Source of the DNA: Amphirosellinia nigrospora
Lineage: Eukaryota; Ascomycota; Sordariomycetes; Xylariales; Xylariaceae
Length of the DNA: 64,000 nt
Reading direction: 5' to 3'
Assembly (NCBI GenBank): GCA_004123355.1
Contig: SCHM01000002.1
Location: 248,001-312,000 of the forward strand
Position 1 is the stretch's first letter; the number at the start of each line of letters is the position of its first letter. Positions 1-13,176 of the stretch are shown piece by piece. The position numbers and the translations under genes are program-made. The notes under the pieces are model-generated. The model made no database searches. It saw nothing but the letters and a program-made list of their open reading frames with translations, and had not been told where the DNA came from.

Positions 1-1849
1 ACTCACCTCCTCGACCATTACCAAAAACCTCAAATGCTGTTTACAAGTCTACTCCAAGAGACGCCCTAAAGGTTTCAGTTAGAACCTCGCAGAATAGCAA
101 CGGGTGGCTGAAATCCTCCTCCCGTCCAAACCGCCGCTCTCATGAGCTTTCAGGTGCAAGCGTGAGCCAGGAGCTTCAACCCTGTAACACGTCTCGTGGG
201 TCAGAAATAAGTCAGTGCCGCTTCGCCAGTTTTTACCTATAAATACGTCTGAGAACAGCAAGTACTTAGGTAACTGCATGCATTGGGCAGGTAACCAAGG
301 CATGGTCTTACGTCGTCGCACTGCATGGCATCGAGTTTTCGAGGCTGAGTGAATCGTTTCACCTGCCGAGCGCTTGACAGATGAACACTAAAACCATGTC
401 CACAAGAATAGCCGTCATGTTGTGTTTACACACGGAGGGAAAACCTTGCCATCTGTGGTTCTCTAAGTGCAGTGTGACAAAATTTAAATGAAGTTTATTA
501 CTATGCCATATGTCGACGTAGTAGAAGCTGAGACCTAACGGATCTCGATCCCAGAGGCTGGTTGGTTTCTTGTTTCGTGGCTGGAGAGGGAGCTGACAAC
601 TATCTACCTAGTACCTAGCTGACGCAGCCCTACGACTTACCCAGCCAGGACGGGAGGCAATGACAGGGCAATTTGATGGCGATATGGCGCCCTCTTCAAC
701 CAACGAATGCCTATATTAGAAGCCAGCAGGCTGTACGGCCGAAGTAATTAAATCATTGTGCATAACCCAATCATATATGCTACATAGTGGTGTAGGTAAT
801 ATCTTGCATATGAAAAATCATGCGCCAGTAGTGAGATCTTCACAGCTTCGTGGAATGCACTTCACACGTCACTTAGTCTTGATTCAAGACCTGCAGAGCT
901 ATTCCCCAACTCCAGCAGAACTAGCTAGTAGCCGCAAACGGCGGTGACGTTTGGTGCTGAGACGTCTAAGCGAGATCAGTTCCAGTGAATTTCTTGACTT
1001 GATCGCGATGTGATCAAGACAAATCAAGTCTCGGCAGTCGGTTACTGATTGATTCCAACAGCAAGGCACCGCAGACAGGATCTCTAGTATGCCCACTAGG
1101 ATCGGTACCTTGCCGTTCTTAGTCCTGTTGCGGGCGATAGTGGGCCTGCTCATTTCCAGAGCAGCCATTCAGGCGCCATGTCTAACCAACCCCAGCCTAC
1201 CGCCGGCAACCGTTGCACTGAAGGCGGGCCTAATCTTGACTTGGTCAGGTACCTTCTCCCAGTAAAATCGCCATAACAACCCACACCCAACCAACCCCCC
1301 CCAAGCTTTTCTCCTTTTACACTGTCGTGCAAGAAAACACCTCTTACACCTCCTCCATCCACACCCATTGCTGCTGGGGGCTGCGAATGCGAACGTCGAA
1401 CACGGTCCGGACGTGCATCTCATAGCGGACTCGAAAGACTGGAAGCTGAACGGGGGACGGGAAGAAAGCATACATTGCATTGGCATTGTCATTGGCATTG
1501 AACAGTGACATCTTGTCAAACACAAACTTGCAGCGACGACCAATTTTCTGTTGGTACCTGGAGCCAACGCATCCGAGCGACTGGAAGCCCGTCTATTCTC
1601 AGCCTTCTGTACGGCATTCGAGCTACACCCGCATTACATTCGCAATAGTGTAGCCCGGCTGTCGGCAAATACCACGAGGAGCAGCGAGCCTTGTATGTGG
1701 CACCACGACGGATTTCGATCAAGTTGTTCGTCGCATCATCCGCCTCAATCGATAACTCATCGCAGCTCGGTCGCGAAACGGTCCACCTAGTCTACATTAT
1801 TCGAGCTCATAATCGACGCAGCGGTGTCATCGCCCGCTCTTATCCTCAA
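1..1849. other. Gene-free stretch
   Basis: Several short open frames occur on both strands between 79 and 1800, but they overlap one another antisense, lack recognisable motifs and often open at non-ATG codons. I see no exon-like pattern of domains or convincing splice signals. The last few hundred bases are the likely promoter and 5' leader of the Chs7-type gene that begins at 1850. Confidence 0.5.
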
Positions 1850-3039
1850 ATGGGGAGCACGAACTTCGGGAATTTCGAGGTATGAATTGGACCCGCTACG
1901 CCATTCTATGTAGATCCAATGGGCTAAGATGAAGCTAACGACGGGCATCGGCGACAACAGGACTTTTGTAGAGACTCGACACTTCCCGTCTGCAATGTAC
2001 GTGTTCTGTGATGATGTTAAATATGAATTGTATTGTTAACGTCAAGCTTGCAGGTCCTGACCACGAGTCACAACCAAAATGGGCCATGGGGTGGATGCAC
2101 GTTGAATGGCATCAAGTTGTCTTCCGGGGAGCACCTGGGTAATCTTGGTTCGTACAAGTGGTTCGTATGAGAACTGTGGACGCCCATCTAACATAGCACC
2201 AGGCTCAATCTTGCTATGTGGTATAGCCATCCTAGTTTCAGCATTTCTAATCTTGCGATCCGAAAAGAAAAGGGCTGCTGTTGGTCGCAGGTATAAGAAG
2301 TCGTCTTAACATATTTGCGGGGTTTCGTTGACAATTATCTAGGGAAATGCAGCTATTCTTAACTGGCTTCATTATAATTGAGTTGGCCGAAATTTTTAGT
2401 GTCGGCGAGTTTCCCTTGCCCGCCAAGGTTCGAATTGTATGTGCTGATCCCCAGAATCAGGCTGGGCATGGAAAACTAACAGGCGCGGCAGGCCTTCACT
2501 GGAATACACATTGGAATGATCATTGCGACGACCTGGTTCTTCTCATGAACGCTGTTGTTGGATTCCAGATCTTGGATGACGGAACGCCACTTTCATTGGG
2601 GCTGGTACTCATATCTGCTGCCGTCCTTTTCATCGGCACTGGTTACATTACCTTGGATACAGGATTCAACTGGACTGGCGAGTTTGAGAGTAGCTATCGC
2701 GCCCCGAACCGAAACATCGCCCTCTATGTTCTCTATCAGCTAGTACCTCTGATCTTCCTGGTAGCTTTCTACGTCCTCGAAGCCGTCTTAGTCTTGCGTG
2801 TTCTGGGCGAGGTGCGACCGATGCTCTACTTGACTGGCGCAGCAATCCTGTTTGCGCTCGGCCAAATATTTAACTATGTTATCAGCCCGCACATCTGCAA
2901 CGGTACATCAGGCAAGATTGATGGAGCACTGTTCGAAACCCTCTTCACGCTACTAGCCGTAGTCATGGTCTGGGTATTCTGGTCTAGCATCACCGAGGAC
3001 GACTGGCCCGCAGCGGTAACGCCTACGGGCTACGCTTAA
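1850..3039 (+). CDS. Chitin synthase export chaperone family protein (Chs7-type, PF12271)
   Basis: A multi-pass membrane protein of about 296 residues. Exons are 1850-1879, 1961-1996, 2054-2147, 2203-2290, 2343-2436 and 2492-3039, each intron GT-AG with a good branch site. The start gives MGSTNFGNFE and then DFCRDSTLPVCN, the usual short N-terminal exons of this family. Later landmarks are ILLCGIAILVSAFLILRSE, the MQLFLTGFIIIELAEIF helix, ALYVLYQLVPLIFLV and the terminal signature VFWSSITEDDW. Chs7 proteins help chitin synthases leave the endoplasmic reticulum. Whether this paralogue serves a synthase or another cargo cannot be seen here. One base appears to be missing near 2536-2543: the frame reads GIHIGMIIATTWFF up to a TGA, and the next frame resumes exactly with LMNAVVGFQ. 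The rest of the frame is clean, so an assembly deletion is more likely than decay. The family call is firm from the C-terminus; orthology to Chs7 itself is not claimed. Confidence 0.85.
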
Positions 3040-3786
3040 CTCTTTATCACTCAATTAATACGGCATAGGAGTTCAGGTTTAGTGGCATACCCGGTTTTTT
3101 TTTCTATTCACAGGTTATGTTTGTTGAGCGATGAACCTTCCCAAAACACACAAAACTCACATTGGATTCTTATTGCCATACATTATCTTTTATGTTGGTA
3201 TTTAAGCGGAGATTGGAGACAAGCGGCTGGAGCGCAACAAGGAATAACACGAGGTAATGTTGCAGGAGAAATTGGAGAAACATGATGATTGAAGTATACC
3301 CCAACACGCGCGACTAATGTATATGATGTCCTACGATAGAATCAAGATAGGTGCAACTGGCATTGTCGGATTTTTGTATTCCCTTTTAAAAAAGACAGAG
3401 ATTCAGTTACGCTTCTACGTTACTTCATGCTAGCTTACTATACGTGAACCGTCATCACAAAGCTTTTGAACTGAACTACTATTATAGCAACATAAAGGTA
3501 GGTAGGTTCCAGATACCTAGCTGGAGAGAAAGAGGAGTGCTAAAGTAGGTACATGCACATGTAGCCACCTTTCAGCTGCACATATGTACACTATATGTGT
3601 GGAGCGCGTATATGTAGCTGCAGGCAAACCATGCAGTTGGGTAGTGGGTTTTACCATTGGGAATTTCGCACCTTTCAGATGGAAATGAGAACCTCCAGAT
3701 TTGGGTTGCCATCCTTGTAGGCTGCTCTCGCGTTATTCGAAGCGCATGGGTTGTCTGACGTATTGCTTTGCGTTTGGGGACTTCAA
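3040..3786. other. Intergenic, no gene seen
   Basis: AT-rich sequence downstream of the Chs7-type gene. It contains a short AGGTAGGT/ACCTAG tract near 3498-3523 and, around 3578-3618, an alternating CATATGTACA...GCGCGTATATGTA segment that partly recurs near 36821. No frame here has domain-like content. Confidence 0.5.
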
Positions 3787-4130
3787 CTAGTTTCGCCCCC
3801 TATTCAACAGCGAACTCCCTTCACTACTTAATACTTTGCACGCTGAATGAAAGTTCGTAGCTATCAGCGCTAGCACACCTAGAATAATACAACCAACCAG
3901 TAGATAATCTACAGCCATTGGAAGATCGTTGTAACCAACCACGGCGCCGTTCACATGTCCCACCGGCCCTGACACCAATGTATGTCTTTACCTTTGCTAG
4001 GATTCTTGATATAATTCGCTAATCGCGTGTGAATTACAGGTCTAGATGTAACGCCGTAGACAAGCGTTGTTATTAATATGAGTTATTAGCCCAGCAACCA
4101 CAGGCAGGGAAGGACCAGATGCAGCTAATA
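3787..4130 (-). pseudogene. Relic of a membrane protein C-terminus
   Basis: On the minus strand a frame ending with TAG at 3787 reads GPVGHVNGAVVGYNDLPM and then one clear membrane helix (YLLVGCIILGVLALIA). It opens only on TTG. Upstream, a possible small intron and a shifted frame give RPVIHTRLANYIKNPSKG, and before that LPVVAGLITHINNNACLRRY. This composition looks like a real protein rather than random translation, but the pieces do not connect without at least one frame change, no start codon is evident, and I do not recognise the family. I infer the 3' end of a decayed or badly assembled membrane-protein gene. Confidence 0.35.
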
Positions 4131-5346
4131 GTGGTCTCAGTTTCTAATTCGTCGGCGTCTAATACATCAGTAGTTTGGATCGCCTTTTTTTGTGTCTAGA
4201 AATGGACGGTAGCCGCTGCTGCCGGGCTCCAGCTGCTTCCTAATGGCTAATATGATACACTCAACGTAACATAGAGGATCGGTTTTTGTAGGGCGCCCTT
4301 GGTATAAGTTCCCGGCGCTGCACGACCTGTCGCTCAGCAATGACTACCACAATAGACGCGAGAGAGCGCTAGACAAGTTCTAAGAAAAAATAACCGAAGA
4401 TTGGCAGGCAATAACCCTCATCCATAGTTGCAGGGCTGCATAGAAGAGTTAATGATAAGGGGCCAGGGAATGGTTAGAAAGAAAAAGCATATACAAGTGA
4501 TCAACAAATCAAGTGGCTGGACAAAAAAAAAGAACGATGATGCTGAGCCACATGTGAATGGCGCATTTGTATGTAATTTGAAGCCATTCAAGCTTCCAAT
4601 GAGTTTGGATCAAAGTCCCTTACAAAACACAGCCAAAGCAAGCTAGGACCAATGATAGGAGAACTCAAGTCACTATCTCTTCCACTAAAATCAAGGGCAC
4701 AAGGATTGATCAACTGAAGTGTTGTTGAAATCATAAGCGCATGTTTATTGAAGAATTCCATAGTAAGTATACAACTTACAGTATATGTATAAGGCAGTTA
4801 ATAATGGGGCGGGCAAGCTCGGGCACGCCAAGCTTAATTTGTATTGATTTAAGGTACCGTTTCGTCATAGTGGGGCATCACATACCTATCACAGGCAGGT
4901 AAAGACCTAGACATACCACCTGCAGACGGGAAATTCTGTGTTACAATTTGTGAAGGGCCAAGGGCCAATTGGACGGTGTGAGCTACCTAAATTTATAATT
5001 TATAGCACGTACAAGGCTATGAAGTCGAACCCATACCATACGTTTCATAGCCTCGCCCTTTCTTTGTGGTTCTTTTGATTTATTTTTATTTCGGTCTCTG
5101 CAGTAAAACCACCACTTCGACAGGTTCTCCGAAGGGCAACCCTGTTTAAGATTCGGGCCACCCTAGTCGCCGATCCGCAGTCGCCTAGCTCTCCCTTCCG
5201 TCATCGGTATCGTCGCCAATACGTTGATGCACCTACGCTATCTACGCGCGGCAGCGTAGCCTCTACCGTCCCAGGACCGCGAAGGATAACGAGGCTTCCT
5301 TCTCGCCAGACCCCGAGCTACCCTGCCCCCATATCGTGCAACCGAA
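4131..5346. other. Intergenic / promoter of the SSL1 gene
   Basis: No coding signal. The last 250 bases, rich in short pyrimidine runs, are the likely promoter and leader of the downstream TFIIH subunit gene. Confidence 0.5.
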
Positions 5347-6816
5347 ATGGCCGATTCCGACGGAGACTACCAGGCCGACGATGCCTCCGAGGATGAGTTT
5401 AGGGATCATCAAGTTTCCTCTAGTACGCCGCTGGATCCCCGATCGCGTGCCCGCTCAGAGAAACCAAACAAAGGAGGCCGGAAAGGCGGCAAGGCTGCCT
5501 GGGAAGATCTCCAACGGTCATGGGACGTAGTCGTCGAGGATGCAGATGGGACACTCGCAGGCACCATCGAGGGTCTTGCCGAGGCACAGAAACGAGCACG
5601 GCTATTAAAAGATACGACACCGTTGCAGCGTGGAATCATAAGGCATCTTGTCTTGGTTTTAGACATGTCGTTTGCGATGCTGGAGAAGGATCTATTACCT
5701 ACCCGCCACCAGCTCAGCATGGCCTATGCCTCGGAGTTTGTGCGTGAGTATTTCGAACAGAATCCCATCTCGCAGCTCGCTATCTTCGGCATGCGTGATG
5801 GGATTGCCGTGCGAATAAGCGACATGAGCGGCAACCCGGGGGACCATCTTGAGAAGCTCCAAGGTTGGGTCAAGCAGGACCCGCAAGGGAACCCGAGTCT
5901 ACAGAACGCGCTGGAGATGTGCCGCGGAGCTCTCTTGTACGTCTAGATCAGCTAGAAAGGACTTTGTGAAAGCCATCTACTGACCTTGCATCATGAACAT
6001 AGTCATACACCCACCCACGGCACGCGTGAGATTCTGATAATCTACGGTGCGCTGATGTCAAGTGATCCGGGCGATATTCACGACACACTTCAATCACTCA
6101 TAAAGGATCGGATACGGGTGTCCATTGTGGGACTAGCGGCGCAAGTAGCTATCTGCGAGGAGCTATGCTCGAAGACGAACGGGGGTGATACCTCGAGCTA
6201 TAATGTCGCCTTACACGAGCAAAGCTTCCGAGATTTGCTACTGGAGGTCACAACGCCACCCGTCACGCGCACCAAAGAACAAAGCACCGCAAGTTTGTTG
6301 ATGATGGGGTTCCCTTCGCGCACGCTCGCCGCGCCCGAGACCACCAACTATTGCGCCTGCCACCACAGGCCGACGCGCGAAGGCTACGGATGCACGCGGT
6401 GCGGCGCCCGGGTCTGTCGGCTACCGGCGGAGTGTCCTGGGTGTGGGCTCACGCTCATCCTCTCCACACACTTAGCAAGATCGTACCACCACTTATTTCC
6501 GCTGCGGAATTGGGTTGACGTGCCGTGGTCCGAAGCGAAGCAGTCTAAGTCCTGCTATTCGTGCTTAATGCCATTCCCCGAGGCGCCCGGGCGAAGCGGC
6601 GGTGGCAAGGGGCTAGAAAAGCCAGACCGGCCAACGGCCAAGGGTCTCAGCGAGTCTGGCCGCTACGCATGCGAGGTCTGCGGTAATCATTTTTGCATTG
6701 ACTGCGATTTGTTTGCGCATGAAGTTCTGCATAACTGCCCCGGATGCCAGAGCGATACGAGGGGCGCGGCGCAAGGCATTGACACGAATGGGACGGCGAT
6801 GGAAATCGACTCTTGA
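5347..6816 (+). CDS. SSL1: TFIIH core subunit SSL1 (p44)
   Basis: Subunit of general transcription factor TFIIH, which opens promoters and acts in nucleotide excision repair; the family subunit binds and stimulates the XPD/Rad3 helicase. There are two exons, 5347-5936 and 6003-6816, joined by a GT-AG intron (GTACGT start, TACTGAC branch, ATAG end). The junction restores FHTPTHGTREILIIYGA, a highly conserved stretch. The product is about 467 residues. After an acidic N-terminus (MADSDGDYQADDASEDEF) comes a von Willebrand A-type domain (IIRHLVLVLDMSFAM, later QLAIFGMRDGIAVRIS). The C-terminal half carries Cys-rich zinc modules: a CxxC-type cluster around CTRCGARVC...CPGC and the final RING-like CEVCGNHFCIDCD...CPGC. 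The first ATG with good context was taken as start. No frame break is present. Confidence 0.97.
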
Positions 6817-7456
6817 AAAATAGACGTTGCCATGTCTCCTGTGACTAATTCATGGCATACGGGACGCACAGTAGACACTAAATAGCCACCCCTGAACTTC
6901 GAAAGAAGTGCGGGGGGCTGGCGTGACACATCGTATATAGTTGCGATGCTAGTCTAGAAATTGTAATAGAAGGAATAAAGGGAAAGCATTTGAACGGCAT
7001 AGGCATAACCGCGGCGTTTGGAGTGGCGGACTCGATCGATGATTTCTGGACAAGGAAAATAAGACATCACCATATAGTTGTTATACTAGAAAGATGAGCT
7101 GAGTATAATTTCAGTACGATCAACAACCATCTACATTGTTGGTAGTTCATTTACGCGGGTAGTACAAGTCTATAGAGGTAGACTGTTATATTCTACGACA
7201 CGTCAGTTTTGACTTAAATTTCTTCTGATTTCGATAATGCTATGCCCTATGCTTGATTACGGCTGGAAGACTATGCCATCCTCCCCTCGTGAAATGCGTG
7301 TCTCGTTGTTCTGGTATTATGTACATAGTTCGGGTGTCCCCTTTCTCCTTGCTTGTCGTTACACAATTGATACTATCATCCATCCCAATTATGCATGGGG
7401 TGGAAAAAATACCGCGATCCTCCTTTCTTTGTTATTTGTTTACTTCGTTCCATCAT
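6817..7456. other. Convergent intergenic region
   Basis: This stretch lies between the convergent ends of SSL1 and the dioxygenase gene, so it holds both 3' UTRs. It is AT-rich, and no gene or structured RNA was recognised. Confidence 0.55.
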
Positions 7457-9642
<2,186 letters not shown>

Positions 9643-10431
9643 ATGGCTCAAGGCTCCCTCAGTCGCCGTGACTTTAATGTCCTGGAAAAGATGAAAGATC
9701 CAGAAGCCAATCCGTTGGCGGCAGTCATGGTCGACTCGAGCTTGCCTAAGGACCCCAATGTTATGGATACCTCGGTATACGAGCGCGTTTCTCAAAAAGA
9801 GCGAGAGATCGTCTTGGTTATCCAACAATTAGAAATGGAACTTGCTGGACTTAGACCTTCGACGTCGACCCAACCGATCAACGACTATCGTCGATGCGTA
9901 GACGATCTCGGACACCTCATATCCGAGAACCCTCGATATGCTAGTGCGCGAAATAACAGAGCGCAGGCCTTGAGAAGACTGTACGGGATACCATGCTCCT
10001 ACCTGGGCAGCCCGATTGGAAGGCACTTATACAAGATGCCGACAAGGATGATATCCCTCAAGCCGCCTTGACAACATTGTCAGACCTTGATGAGGCCATT
10101 TCCCTCCTGACCCCAAAAGTTCTTTTGCTCCCATCTCACCGGTGACGGGCAATACCCTATCACAAGCCCACACCAGAGAGCCGCGATTTATTATATGACA
10201 AGCAAGTCAATCAAGTCAACCGCGATAGTTTCTCTTGGCGGCCGTAAAGAGGAGAAGTGGACTAAGCTTGATTTTGAAAGCGCGGCGTCTCGGGATTTCG
10301 CTCTAGGTGGAAGATATGGAAATGAAATTGCGAAGGCGTTGGCAGTGAGCACCAACCCAACGGCTAAACTATGTGGGAAGATCGTCCGGGAAGCAATGAA
10401 GAAGGAATATGGGCTAGCTTTTTTGCAATGA
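9643..10431 (+). CDS. TTC36-like tetratricopeptide repeat protein, frame broken
   Basis: A small TPR protein of the TTC36 type. It starts MAQGSLSRRDFNVLEKMKDP. The conserved repeat core NPRYASARNNRAQALRRLYG is followed in shifted frames by LSDLDEAISLLTPK, by ISPVTGNTLSQAHT and finally by FALGGRYGNEIAKALAVSTN...AKLCGKIVREAMKKEYG, the family C-terminus. Three apparent single-base losses separate these blocks, near 9984-9987, 10121-10127 and 10171-10175. Each block is otherwise conserved and in the right order with no gap, so the gene is either a very recent pseudogene or affected by assembly deletions. The function of fungal TTC36-like proteins is poorly known, and TPRs suggest a protein-binding or chaperone-adaptor role. 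No intron is required by the model. Confidence 0.8.
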
Positions 10432-10658
10432 TTCTCCCACTTTAGGATATACTCTGTATCGATATACCCGCCTTGATGAAAATATGACATTTATCTTAAT
10501 TCACACGCCTCGCTACTGAGTTGTCACCACATTAGGACAAGTATAGTTCTTAAGCCGAATCGCATAGCATCAATGATCTGCCTGCCTCGAGGACTTTCAT
10601 CGATTGGTTGAGCTGCTAGGCTGGCTGATCGCTCGGGCATGAAAAAGGTGTTAGTGTA

Positions 10659-10892
10659 TTATTGGCCTACTTTGGTGAATAGGCTTAGGCGTCTTGGAGT
10701 AGAGGTTAGCTTCGAAAATATGGCTGGAATTGAGTGAACCGCATACTTTTTCGCGGATTTTATCGTTTGCTCGGTTGTCTTGCCCTTCTCTTTTTCCTCG
10801 CGGTTGATCCGGAGCGTGGCAGCTCCTAAACCGATCACTACAGCAAAGATAGGATCGGCTACCCGCGATATGATATAAGTCGGTGGCGCCAT
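10659..10892 (-). CDS. NCE101: NCE101-type non-classical export protein
   Basis: A tiny one-helix membrane protein related to yeast NCE101, which was linked to export of proteins lacking a signal peptide. ATG at 10892 gives MAPPTYIISRVADPIFAVVI, a single membrane helix (DPIFAVVIGLGAATL), then the family motif RINREEKEKGKTTEQT. The full open frame is 77 codons. A plausible 54-base intron lies within it (10746-10693: GTATGC start, GCTAACC branch, CCAAG end). Removing it keeps the frame and yields a 59-residue product ending KKRLSLFTKVGQ, closer to the usual 53-60 residues and to the family's basic C-terminus. The AAG acceptor is uncommon, so I leave both forms open. The gene is divergent from eL27 across 418 bases. 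Confidence 0.85.
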   Translation of the reverse strand: MAPPTYIISRVADPIFAVVIGLGAATLRINREEKEKGKTTEQTIKSAKKYAVHSIPAIFSKLTSTPRRLSLFTKVGQ

Positions 10893-11310
10893 TGCTTGCC
10901 GATAGGGTCAATATTGTGTGTGTGCTTGAAGCGCTCGGAGTTGTCAGGTGGTTGTATAGTATGGATATCAAAGGGCTGGGTGGGAAAATTACCTAAGAAT
11001 TGACGATGGTTTGACGGCAAGGATCCAACTTCCGAGGTCGGGCCCCAAAGACTCTTTATAGTAATATTCTGAAGATAGACTGGATATGCATCAATGCAGA
11101 AGAGCTTACCGCGCTAAGCCATTTATGCATCTAAGTGCGCGCCCTCTCGGCAATCAAGCCGCACACCAGAAATTCTGCGACCCCACAGTAAAGGCAAAAT
11201 CTCGGTCAATTGCACCCACCATTTTCGCAACCTGAAGCTCCCATTCCTCTACGACCTCGACCTCCGGACGACGACTAGACTAACCACAACATCACTACAG
11301 CGAACTGAAA
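10893..11310. promoter_or_regulatory. Shared divergent promoter of NCE101 and eL27
   Basis: A 418-base gap lies between two divergent starts and must contain both promoters. Pyrimidine-rich stretches and CCACC/CACTACAGCGAACTG-type leader sequence precede the ribosomal protein start, but no specific factor site can be assigned. Confidence 0.5.
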
Positions 11311-12033
11311 ATGAAGTTCCTCAAGGTTGGCCGAGTTGCCATAATTACCCGCGGCCGATATGCCGGCAAGAAGGTATGTTCGTCCTGTATTCACGGCAAT
11401 GCACCAAGTCGGGGGCGGGCGTTTGGGTGGGATGGGAAATTATTCCAAAAAAGTTCGAAATTGCTTCGGCGACACCACGCCTTGATAAGAGAAGCGACCA
11501 ACGGCAATTCCACCAACCTAGTTGTTTTCGCACAGCCTCAATCACCACGTCGAAGACGCCCGTTCTCATTCCCGTTCTCGTTCTCGTTCTTGTTCTTGTT
11601 CTAACATTCTCCCTTCACCTACAGGTCGTCATCATCCAGCCCGTCGACAGCGGTAACAAGCTACACCCCTTCGGCCATGCCCTAGTCGCCGGTATCGAGC
11701 GGTACCCTGCCAAGGTCACGCGGCGCATGTCGAAGACGCGCCAGGAGAAGCGGTCCAAGATCAAGCCCTTCGTCAAGGCCATCAACTACAACCACCTGAT
11801 GCCCACACGATACACACTCGAGCTAGAGGGACTCAAGGGTGTCCTGACAGCCGAGACCTTCAAGGAGGTCAGCCAGCGTGAGGATGCGAAGAAGAACGTC
11901 AAGAAGGTCCTCGAGGAGCGCTACACCAGCGGCAAGAACAGATGGTTCTTCACTCCTCTCCGTACGTCCTCCCCATTACCATAAAGCAAACGAAGCATGG
12001 AACTAATTGAACCTTTCGCACATAGGATTTTAA
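11311..12033 (+). CDS. RPL27: 60S ribosomal protein eL27
   Basis: Component of the large cytosolic ribosomal subunit. Three exons (11311-11373, 11625-11961 and 12026-12033) encode about 135 residues. The first exon gives [20 protein letters not shown], the second starts [19 protein letters not shown] and contains [20 protein letters not shown], and the last exon supplies only the end of Arg, Phe and the stop (PLRF). Both introns are GT-AG (GTATGT and GTACGT). Intron 1 is 251 bases long, typical of fungal ribosomal protein genes, and its 3' part contains a CGTTCT/TGTTCT hexamer run just before the CTAAC branch site. No frame break is present. Confidence 0.99.
11561..11612 (+). repeat. Pyrimidine-rich hexamer repeat in eL27 intron 1
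   Basis: About seven imperfect copies of a CGTTCT/TGTTCT hexamer lead into the predicted branch site TTCTAACATTC, some 15-60 bases upstream of the CTACAG acceptor. The position fits an extended polypyrimidine tract. Being repetitive, it is probably variable in length among strains. Confidence 0.7.
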
Positions 12034-13176
12034 GCTCATCGCCACCTCTGTGTCATCTGCCTTCCGCGCGTTCGGTCTTTTTCGGTGAAAGGGGGAAAGC
12101 TGGGAAATGGAGAAGGGTCTGGTCTGGTACGGGATGTACATTCACATGCATCACAAATGGCAATTGCATTTAGGGACAACGAAACAAAAGAGAAACTAAA
12201 ACACCAGACCAAAATGTCCCTGCGCTCTCTGCTAAGACCCTGCTCTAATGAGGAATGATGATATGCGTGTGAGAGATAACAAGAATAGCACTAATGCCGA
12301 ATAGTGAGAAGAATGCAGCTGGGTTTAAAAAAGTGTACTTCGCAGCTGGGTTTTCTTCTCTCGGGTGATGTCTTGGCCTATCCTAGCCAGAACCAACGAG
12401 GCCTTATTGAGTCTTGATATCCATAAATACACCAACTCATGCATCTGCTAATTTGACTTCACGTATTTCTTAAGATATGAATTTTGGAAGTTATCGACAC
12501 TTGGTGCATGAAACTTGTATTGAATATTCAACAACACTATGCACGCCTCAATAACTTCTTCAAGTTCCTAACATACAGGGTTAGAGTCGGTAGATACATG
12601 CAGTGATCGAAGCGGATTGTTCTAATTCCTTACACAACGAGATAAGTTCAATTTATCGTTGATCTAGTCATAAGATCTGTGCCGCTGCTTTTGGGTACTA
12701 TAATTGGCAAGTTAAAAAAAACACACGACGCACGTAAATGTTACAACACTTGGATACATGTATAATATATTTTTAAAGAGTGACCTTATCGATGGACTAG
12801 CCTCGATCATTCCTTGTCCATCAACCAAATCTTAATCCCTACAAGTGTCTGGAATAATGAGGCTCACAATGTATCGGAGCCAATCAAACCCCTAGTCGTG
12901 ACGCCGTTTCGCCGTTCTATAGTCTGTACTTGTACACAATGCGACCTTGCCCTTCTGAGTGACGCCCTATCTGTAGTAGTCAATGGAAATTATAGGTCTC
13001 CTCGAAATCTGTAGAGAAACCTTCTGAGCGGGAGCTCAGACCGACATCGAAATGTGAGAGAGCTTCATGTTGACCGTCTTCCTCTCCCGACATGTGCGCT
13101 CTAGCGCCTGGGCTAATAGCCCATCCGATACCAAAAAGCTGGATTAAAGTACGACCAATTCGATAAGCCGTTTGAT
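12034..13176. other. Convergent intergenic region
   Basis: This stretch lies between the convergent ends of eL27 and the transporter gene. It holds their 3' UTRs and AT-rich sequence. I see no gene in it. Confidence 0.55.

Noticed and set aside
79-1800. Several overlapping open frames near the left edge
   Set aside because: Mutually antisense, compositionally random and without domain signatures; best read as chance frames.
12034-13176. Extra gene between eL27 and the transporter
   Set aside because: Only short frames with random composition; consistent with two 3' UTRs and a spacer.
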